Shown: one piece after another, positions 6,316-10,681 of the stretch
Numbering within the stretch: the first letter of the stretch is position 1
Layout: each line of letters opens with the position of its first letter
Source of the DNA: DATJIG01 sp050260515
Lineage (GTDB): Bacteria; Pseudomonadota; Alphaproteobacteria; SMXQ01
Assembly: GCA_050260515.1 (NCBI GenBank)
Contig: JBLNCI010000017.1
Location: forward strand, 1 to 10,681
Direction: 5' to 3'
Length of the DNA stretch: 10,681 nucleotides
Program-made: the position numbers and the translations under genes
Notes under the pieces: generated by a model
Told to the model about the DNA's origin: nothing
Database searches by the model: none
The model's input: only the letters and a program-made list of their open reading frames with translations

Positions 6316-6345
6316 GTGATACGCGCGCGGGCCGCGGCTTGTCAA
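6316..6345 (-). promoter_or_regulatory. Candidate promoter of the MFS gene, adjoining its TTG start
   Basis: On the minus strand, TTGACA (complement of 6340-6345, a perfect -35) is followed after 18 bases by TATCAC (complement of 6316-6321, 4 of 6 matches to the -10). Transcription would start near 6308-6310, only one to three bases before the TTG codon, implying a leaderless or nearly leaderless mRNA. Confidence 0.5.
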
Positions 6346-6422
6346 TGCGGTGGGAGCGCCCTCACCCGCGCGCCCGCGGTCACGCGAACGGCATCACGGA
6401 AATCGAGCCGGCCGGACGACGC

Positions 6423-6836
6423 TCAGTGGGCGTTCTCGGCATCGAGCGCGTCCTCGACCTTCCGCGCCAGATCGCGGATGCGGTAGGGCTTCGGGAGCAG
6501 CACCGTGCGGGCGAGGAACTCCTCCTCCTGCGGCAACGACGTCTCGGCGAACCCCGACGTGTACAGGACCGGCAGCCCCGGACGGATGCGCTGCGCCTCG
6601 TGGCCCAATTCGAGCCCGGTCATGCCGCCCGGCATGACCACGTCGGTGAAAAGAAGGTCGACGCGCTGCTGGGTGCGGAGAATGGACAGCGCTGCGCTCG
6701 CGTTCTCCGCCTCGACCACGGCGTAACCGAGCGTCCGAAGCTGCCCGACGGCCACGTTGCGGACCTCGGTGTTGTCCTCGACCACGAGGATGGTGCCGCG
6801 GGAGGAACGGTAGGGACTATCGCCGGACGAGGTCAT
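6423..6836 (-). CDS. Single-domain response regulator (CheY-like receiver)
   Basis: A 137-residue protein consisting of one receiver domain and no output domain. Seen: the acidic pair E20-D21 after ILVV, phospho-acceptor D65 in LLFTDVVMPGG, switch T93-S94 in LYTSGFAE and conserved K116 in LLPKPYR. The wording around D65 (MPGGMTGLELGHEAQRIRPG) resembles receivers attached to hybrid PAS histidine kinases more than motility CheY. It may therefore act as a phosphate sink or shuttle, or by protein contact. The ATG at 6836 has a good GAGGA ribosome site. No kinase or phosphotransferase gene lies nearby. The efflux gene follows 115 bases downstream on the same strand but has its own candidate promoter, so a joint operon is uncertain. 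Confidence 0.92.
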   Translation of the reverse strand: MTSSGDSPYRSSRGTILVVEDNTEVRNVAVGQLRTLGYAVVEAENASAALSILRTQQRVDLLFTDVVMPGGMTGLELGHEAQRIRPGLPVLYTSGFAETSLPQEEEFLARTVLLPKPYRIRDLARKVEDALDAENAH

Positions 6837-6904
6837 GAATCCTCACTGCGCTGCCAAGTCTCGGATTGTGCGGCGCGATGTTCGGCGCTTGCGATGTCAA
6901 CATT

Positions 6905-6919
6905 ATGACGGCGCGTCAT
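6905..6919. repeat. Perfect inverted repeat ATGACG-GCG-CGTCAT in the divergent region
   Basis: Six-base arms are exact reverse complements around a three-base spacer, between the divergent receiver and amidohydrolase genes, about 70 bases from the receiver start. It has the size of a dimeric repressor or activator operator. The regulator is not recognisable. Confidence 0.4.
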
Positions 6920-6964
6920 GATCCCGCGATCTTCCACAGGCTGGAAAGCGCGGCGCCTCGCCGA

Positions 6965-6993
6965 TTGAAGACAAGACCGGCTGCGCCTACGAT
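6965..6993 (+). promoter_or_regulatory. Candidate sigma-70 promoter of the amidohydrolase operon
   Basis: TTGAAG (6965-6970) and TACGAT (6988-6993) are separated by 17 bases, each matching its consensus at 4 of 6 positions. The expected transcription start is near 7000, giving a leader of about 20 bases before the ATG at 7020. The -10 touches the inverted repeat at 6993-7009. Confidence 0.5.
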
Positions 6994-7009
6994 GATCGCA
7001 AAACGATCA
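6993..7009. promoter_or_regulatory. Perfect inverted repeat over the expected transcription start (candidate operator)
   Basis: TGATCG (6993-6998) and CGATCA (7004-7009) are exact reverse complements around CAAAA. The repeat begins at the last -10 base, covers the predicted start site and ends at the ribosome site AGGGGG (7009-7014). It could be a repressor operator. As RNA it could form a small hairpin just ahead of the ribosome site. Confidence 0.5.
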
Positions 7010-7019
7010 GGGGGCCCGA

Positions 7020-8471
7020 ATGAACGCCGATGTCGTCGCGCGCAGCCCGTCTGCCGCGCTCCGCGCCAAACTGTCCCATCCCATCGTCGACGCCGACGCC
7101 CACGTCCTCGAGGGCGAGTTCGTCCTGCGCGACTTCATCAAGCAGGTCGGTGGCCCGCGGCTGCTCGAGCGGTTCGAGGAATCGCGCAAGACGAAGCGCA
7201 CCGCGCCGCATCGGCGGATGTTCTGGGCGGCGCCGTCCGGCAAGTACACGCTCGACCGGGCGACGGCGATGTTGCCGCGGCTCTATCGCGAGCGGCTCGG
7301 CGAGGCCGGGGTCGATTTCGCGGTGATCTACACCACCTACGGGCTCGACGTCATGCAGATGCAGGACGACGAGCTCCGTCCGGTGGTGTGCCGGGCGCTC
7401 AACACCATGTACGCCGAGATGTTCAAGGACGTCGGGGACCGGATGACTCCATCGGCGCTGATCCCGATGCACACGCCGGCCGAGGCGATCGCCGAGCTCG
7501 AGTATGCGGTGAAAGACCTCGGGCTGAAGTCGGTGACGATCGCCTCGGAGGTGCGCCGCCCGGTGCCCGAGGTGCTGCGCGAGGCGCCGCACCTCGCCCG
7601 CTACACCCAGCGCGTCTATTCGCTCACGATCGACAGCCCGCACGACTACGACCCGTTCTGGGCCAAGTGCGTGGAGCTGAAGGTGGCACCCACGGCCCAT
7701 TCCGGGTCGCAGACCACGGCGCGGCGCCAGTCCCACAGCAACTTCGTCTACAACCGCCTCGGCAGCTTCGGAGTCGGCGGCGAGCACCTCTGCCGGTCGA
7801 TGTTCCTCGGCGGCGTTCCCCGGCGCTACCCGACGCTCAACGTCGGCTTCCTCGAAGGGGGCGTCGCGTGGGCCTGCGCGCTCTACAACGACCTGTTCGA
7901 GTTTTGGGAGAAGCGCAACATCAACTGGCTGCGCGAGCACATGGATCCCGCCAAGCTCGACATGGACCTGATGGTGCAGATGTTCGAGCGCTACGGCGAC
8001 CAGCGGCTCACGCCCGACTACATCCGCGCCCATCCCGATCTCTACAACGCCAAGCTCGACGAGGACCGCTCGCGGCTCGACGACTTCGCGGCCTGCGGCA
8101 TCGAGACGGAACAGGACATCCGCGACCTGTTCGTCCCGAACTTCTACTTCGGCTGCGAGGCCGACGACCGCATGACCGCCTGTGCCTTCGACACGCGGCT
8201 CAACCACATGGGCGCCAAGCTCAAGGCGGTGTTCAGCTCCGACATCGGTCACTGGGACGTGCCCGACATGACGCGGGTGCTGACCGATGCCTGGAAGCTG
8301 GTCGAGCGCAAACTGATCACCGAGGACGACTTCGAGGCGTTCACGTTCCGCAATCCGGTGACGCTGCACGCACGCATGAATCCCGATTTCTTCAAGGGCA
8401 CGGCGGTCGAAAGCGCGGTCGACCGCCTGCTCGTGAAACAGGCGCAGCCGCGGGAGGCCGGCGCCGCGTAG
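7020..8471 (+). CDS. Amidohydrolase family protein (amidohydrolase-2 type, TIM barrel)
   Basis: A 483-residue protein of the amidohydrolase-2 family, which includes metal-dependent hydrolases and non-oxidative decarboxylases such as ACMSD and resorcylate decarboxylases. Seen: an N-terminal metal motif VDADAH (23-28, Asp26-x-His28), H227 in APTAHSG, the block FLEGGVAWACALYND (277-291) and the late acidic motif SSDIGHWD (406-413) with likely catalytic D408. It is longer than ACMSD, with an Arg/Asp-rich insertion near 310-360. The ATG has AGGGGG five bases upstream. It is first in an apparent operon with a periplasmic carboxylate receptor (67-base gap) and a VOC metalloenzyme, which points to catabolism of an imported aromatic or carboxylic compound. 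The exact substrate is unknown. Confidence 0.88.
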   Translation: MNADVVARSPSAALRAKLSHPIVDADAHVLEGEFVLRDFIKQVGGPRLLERFEESRKTKRTAPHRRMFWAAPSGKYTLDRATAMLPRLYRERLGEAGVDFAVIYTTYGLDVMQMQDDELRPVVCRALNTMYAEMFKDVGDRMTPSALIPMHTPAEAIAELEYAVKDLGLKSVTIASEVRRPVPEVLREAPHLARYTQRVYSLTIDSPHDYDPFWAKCVELKVAPTAHSGSQTTARRQSHSNFVYNRLGSFGVGGEHLCRSMFLGGVPRRYPTLNVGFLEGGVAWACALYNDLFEFWEKRNINWLREHMDPAKLDMDLMVQMFERYGDQRLTPDYIRAHPDLYNAKLDEDRSRLDDFAACGIETEQDIRDLFVPNFYFGCEADDRMTACAFDTRLNHMGAKLKAVFSSDIGHWDVPDMTRVLTDAWKLVERKLITEDDFEAFTFRNPVTLHARMNPDFFKGTAVESAVDRLLVKQAQPREAGAA

Positions 8472-8538
8472 ACGAGGCGCACAGTCGATTGGCCCGAGAC
8501 TTGAATGAAGCAAACGGGGCCATGACAGGGAGGGAGCG

Positions 8539-9576
8539 ATGGGGTGGCGTCACCACGTGGCGGGCGTATCCGTTCTGTGCGTTGCGTGCGCGGCCGACGC
8601 CGCCTCGGCCGACCCGGTCGAGGACTTCTATCGCGGCAAGCGGATCACCATCGTGGTCGGCTCCGACGCCGGCGGCGGCTACGACGCCAACGCGCGCATG
8701 ATCGCGCGCCACATGCCGCGGCACCTGCCGGGAAGTCCGGATTTCGTCGTCCAGAACATGCCGGGCGCGAGTTCGGTACGCTCCGCCAATCACGTCTACA
8801 GCGTCGCCGCCAAGGACGGCACCTTCATCGCCGCGGTCCAGCGGCCGATCCCGTTCGAGCCGCTGTTCGGCAATCCCGGGGTCCAGTACGACGTGCTCAG
8901 GATCAACTGGCTCGGAAGCTCCAGCAGCGAGGTCGGCGTCGTCGTCGCGTGGCACACCACGCCGGTCCGCACCATCGACGACATGCGGACCCATGAGCTG
9001 ATCGTCGGCGGCACGGGCCCGGGCACGGACACCGAGCTGTTCGCGTACGCGCTGAACAATATCTACGGCACCCGGTTCAAGATCGTCAGCGGCTACACCG
9101 GGATGGCGCCGCTGGTCCTCGCCATGGAGCGGGGCGAGATCGAGGGCACGGTGAACTGGACCTACTCCGACATCCCGAACACCCGGCCGGACTGGCTCGC
9201 GACGAACAAGATCCGCCTCCTGCTGCAGCTCGGGCTCAAGCGCAGTGCCGAGCTCCCCGACCTGCCGACGCCGATCGACCTCGCCCGCACCGAGAAGGAG
9301 CGCGAGGTGTTCGAGATCCTGATGACCGTGAAAACTCTGGGGCGGCCGTTCTTCGTCGCGCCGGAGGTGCCGACGGACCGCGTCAAGGCGCTGCAGGACG
9401 CCTTCATGGCGACCATGGCCGACCCCGAGTTCCTCGACGAGGCGAAACGCCAGAAGCGGGAGATCACCCCGATCTCGGGCCCCGAGATGGCGGCGCTGAT
9501 CCGCCGGAGCTACGATTATCCCGAGGACGTCAAGGCGCTGGCGCGCGTCGCCGTCAAGCCGAAGGACGCGCGCTGA
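8539..9576 (+). CDS. Periplasmic substrate-binding protein, Bug/TctC family
   Basis: A 345-residue extracytoplasmic receptor of the tripartite tricarboxylate transporter (Bug/TctC) family. Seen: a signal peptide (1-24) with likely cleavage after ASA, the first ligand-loop segment GSDAGGGYDANAR (41-53), VVQNMPGASSVRSANHVY (70-87), AAKDGTFIAAV (90-100) and the second-lobe region VGGTGPGTDTELFAYALN (156-173). Known: members bind carboxylates or other small polar ligands and deliver them to TctAB membrane proteins, or act only as sensors. No tctA or tctB lies in the window, so this is a locally orphan receptor; such orphans are common in Bug-rich genomes. A strong GGGAGGGAG ribosome site precedes the ATG. 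The amidohydrolase upstream and the VOC gene 37 bases downstream suggest that it captures their substrate. Confidence 0.9.
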   Translation: MGWRHHVAGVSVLCVACAADAASADPVEDFYRGKRITIVVGSDAGGGYDANARMIARHMPRHLPGSPDFVVQNMPGASSVRSANHVYSVAAKDGTFIAAVQRPIPFEPLFGNPGVQYDVLRINWLGSSSSEVGVVVAWHTTPVRTIDDMRTHELIVGGTGPGTDTELFAYALNNIYGTRFKIVSGYTGMAPLVLAMERGEIEGTVNWTYSDIPNTRPDWLATNKIRLLLQLGLKRSAELPDLPTPIDLARTEKEREVFEILMTVKTLGRPFFVAPEVPTDRVKALQDAFMATMADPEFLDEAKRQKREITPISGPEMAALIRRSYDYPEDVKALARVAVKPKDAR

Positions 9577-9613
9577 CCTTCCCCTGCCCCTTCCCACAGC
9601 ACCCGAGAGAGAC

Positions 9614-10126
9614 ATGAGCGGTTTCAAGAGCAAGACCCTGCGTGAAGCGACCACCGTCCGTTACACGGAGCCGCGGCCGGTGAAGCCCACCGGCATCCTG
9701 CACTTCACCATCGGCGTGTCCGACCTCGAGCGCGCCCGGCGCTTCTACGAGGACGTGCTCGGCTGCACGTATTGGCGGCAGAACGACACCACGGTGTTCA
9801 TGCGCGCGGGCGAGGATTACTTCGTGCTGTCGAAGTCCGGCTATCACCAGCCGCCGAACCGCGGAACGGACACGCTGATCCATCACGCGTTCCTGGTGGA
9901 CGGAGCCGACTTCGACGCGGCGATGGCGCACCTCGAGTCGAAGGGCGTCGAGGTACTGCTGTACGAGGACAAGGGCCACCGCAGCTTCACCGGGCGGCAC
10001 GCCTACTTCCACGACCCCGACGGCAACGCCCTCGAGCTCATCGACTTTCAGGGGATCGGCGATACCTCGGCGCCGGCGTTCCAGGGCCGCGAGCGCCGCC
10101 GCGCCAAGTCGCACCTGGCCAAGTAG
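9614..10126 (+). CDS. VOC superfamily metalloenzyme (glyoxalase/extradiol dioxygenase fold)
   Basis: A 170-residue protein with a vicinal-oxygen-chelate domain after a polar N-terminal tail of about 25 residues. Seen: H30 in GILHFTIGVSDLERARRFYE, H90-H91 in the second module and E141 in HDPDGNALELIDF, consistent with a His-His-Glu metal site. The pattern SDLERARRFYEDVLG (36-50) is typical of the fold. Known: VOC enzymes include glyoxalase I, extradiol ring-cleaving dioxygenases, epimerases and resistance proteins; a single two-module domain does not decide among them. A GAGAGAG ribosome site precedes the ATG. It is the last gene of the amidohydrolase-receptor set, so a ring-cleavage or isomerase step in the same pathway is a reasonable inference. 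The C-terminal tail is Arg/Lys-rich. Confidence 0.88.
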   Translation: MSGFKSKTLREATTVRYTEPRPVKPTGILHFTIGVSDLERARRFYEDVLGCTYWRQNDTTVFMRAGEDYFVLSKSGYHQPPNRGTDTLIHHAFLVDGADFDAAMAHLESKGVEVLLYEDKGHRSFTGRHAYFHDPDGNALELIDFQGIGDTSAPAFQGRERRRAKSHLAK

Positions 10127-10129
10127 GTC

Positions 10130-10540
10130 TCAGACGGCGCCGTCGGTCGTCGCGATCCAGTTCGGATCTTCCTGGGCGTCGCGCTCGAACTTGAGGAAGT
10201 CGTAGTAGCCGCAGCGGGTGTCGCCGGGGAACTCGCGGCAGATGCGCGGCCGCGCCTCGTAGATGGTGCACTGGCGCTTCTTCGAGTCGAGGAAGCGGCA
10301 GACGGTGCGGAAATACGGGTCGGCCTTGTGCCGGAGGATGCGCTCGCCGGGCTCGACGCCCTTGGCGGTGAACTTCGCCCGCGCCTCCTCCTCGGTCACG
10401 CCGTGGTGCTTGGCGAGGCGCTTGATGTCGAAGTCGGACACGATGATGCGCCCGTAGGAGCAGCAGTACGCCGGGCACTTGCCGCAGTCGTACTTGTTCT
10501 TGGGCTTGCTCGCCTCTTTCTTCTCGATCTTGCTCGCCAT
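10130..10540 (-). CDS. YkgJ-family cysteine-cluster (putative Fe-S or zinc) protein
   Basis: A 136-residue cytoplasmic protein of the YkgJ/CxxCxxCC family, whose function is not established. Seen: an N-terminal Lys-rich stretch, the cluster C19-x2-C22-x3-C26-C27, then C81, C91, C101 and C110 in the family blocks CRFLD (81-85) and CTIYEARPRICREFP (91-105). Eight cysteines could bind an iron-sulfur cluster or zinc. I chose the ATG at 10540 because it has a G-run ribosome site about six bases upstream; an in-frame GTG at 10552 would add four residues. It converges on the VOC gene with a three-base gap, so it is not part of that operon. Metal identity is inferred. Confidence 0.9.
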   Translation of the reverse strand: MASKIEKKEASKPKNKYDCGKCPAYCCSYGRIIVSDFDIKRLAKHHGVTEEEARAKFTAKGVEPGERILRHKADPYFRTVCRFLDSKKRQCTIYEARPRICREFPGDTRCGYYDFLKFERDAQEDPNWIATTDGAV

Positions 10541-10681
10541 GATCGCCCCCACGCGACGCTGATAGTACAGGCCGCGCTTGCAATACTAGGGCGTACACCG
10601 GCAATCAAGGACTTTCGCGCATCGACACGCGGAGGTGATCGGGAGCGCGCGGCTGCGAGCGGGGAGAAGCGCCACCGCGGC

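Noticed and set aside
6894..6899. TTGACA on the minus strand as a -35 for the receiver gene
   Set aside because: No acceptable -10 hexamer is found 15-19 bases downstream of it.
10605..10681. Possible C-terminal end of a minus-strand gene entering from the right edge
   Set aside because: About 24 codons ending in TGA are open, but third-position composition is only mildly G/C-rich and no motif is visible. It cannot be supported without flanking sequence.

Overview
The window looks like a piece of a high-GC alphaproteobacterial chromosome. The coding sequences have strongly G/C-ending codons and genes are tightly packed, with GTGA and ATGA overlaps and convergent stops 2-3 bases apart. The left edge reads like the 3' end of a permuted, two-piece tmRNA gene, an arrangement known from Alphaproteobacteria. 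I see no insertion sequences, phage genes, tRNA or rRNA genes, or CRISPR arrays.

Left part (1-1284): a probable tmRNA coding-piece tail is followed by a strong intrinsic terminator. Converging on it from the right is a queE-queD pair for the middle steps of 7-deazaguanine (queuosine) synthesis. QueE carries the C-x14-C-x2-C cluster motif. QueD keeps its zinc histidines but has Tyr where the catalytic Cys of E. coli QueD sits.

Middle (1285-4811): a divergent promoter region with a Pho-box-like repeat precedes an exported phytase-like (esterase-like) protein. Next comes a three-gene metal-uptake operon: a 48-residue single-span membrane protein, an ABC ATPase and an ABC-3 family permease. Its promoter region has a perfect TATAAT inside a Zur-like sequence, so zinc is the likeliest substrate. 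No periplasmic binding-protein gene lies in the cluster.

Right-middle (4814-6836, minus strand): a DHA2-type 14-helix efflux pump whose candidate promoter sits directly against a TTG start, and upstream of it a stand-alone CheY-like receiver protein.

Right (6837-10681): an apparent amidohydrolase - Bug/TctC-type periplasmic binding protein - VOC metalloenzyme operon. It has a recognisable promoter with a perfect inverted repeat over the expected transcription start. The gene set suggests capture and breakdown of an aromatic or other carboxylate. A YkgJ-type cysteine-cluster protein converges on it from the right.

Most genes belong to known families. The parts most worth a second look are the unannotated ones: the tmRNA tail and its tag, the Pho-box and Zur-like sites, the zinc-operon microprotein, the Cys-less QueD, and the operator upstream of the amidohydrolase operon.
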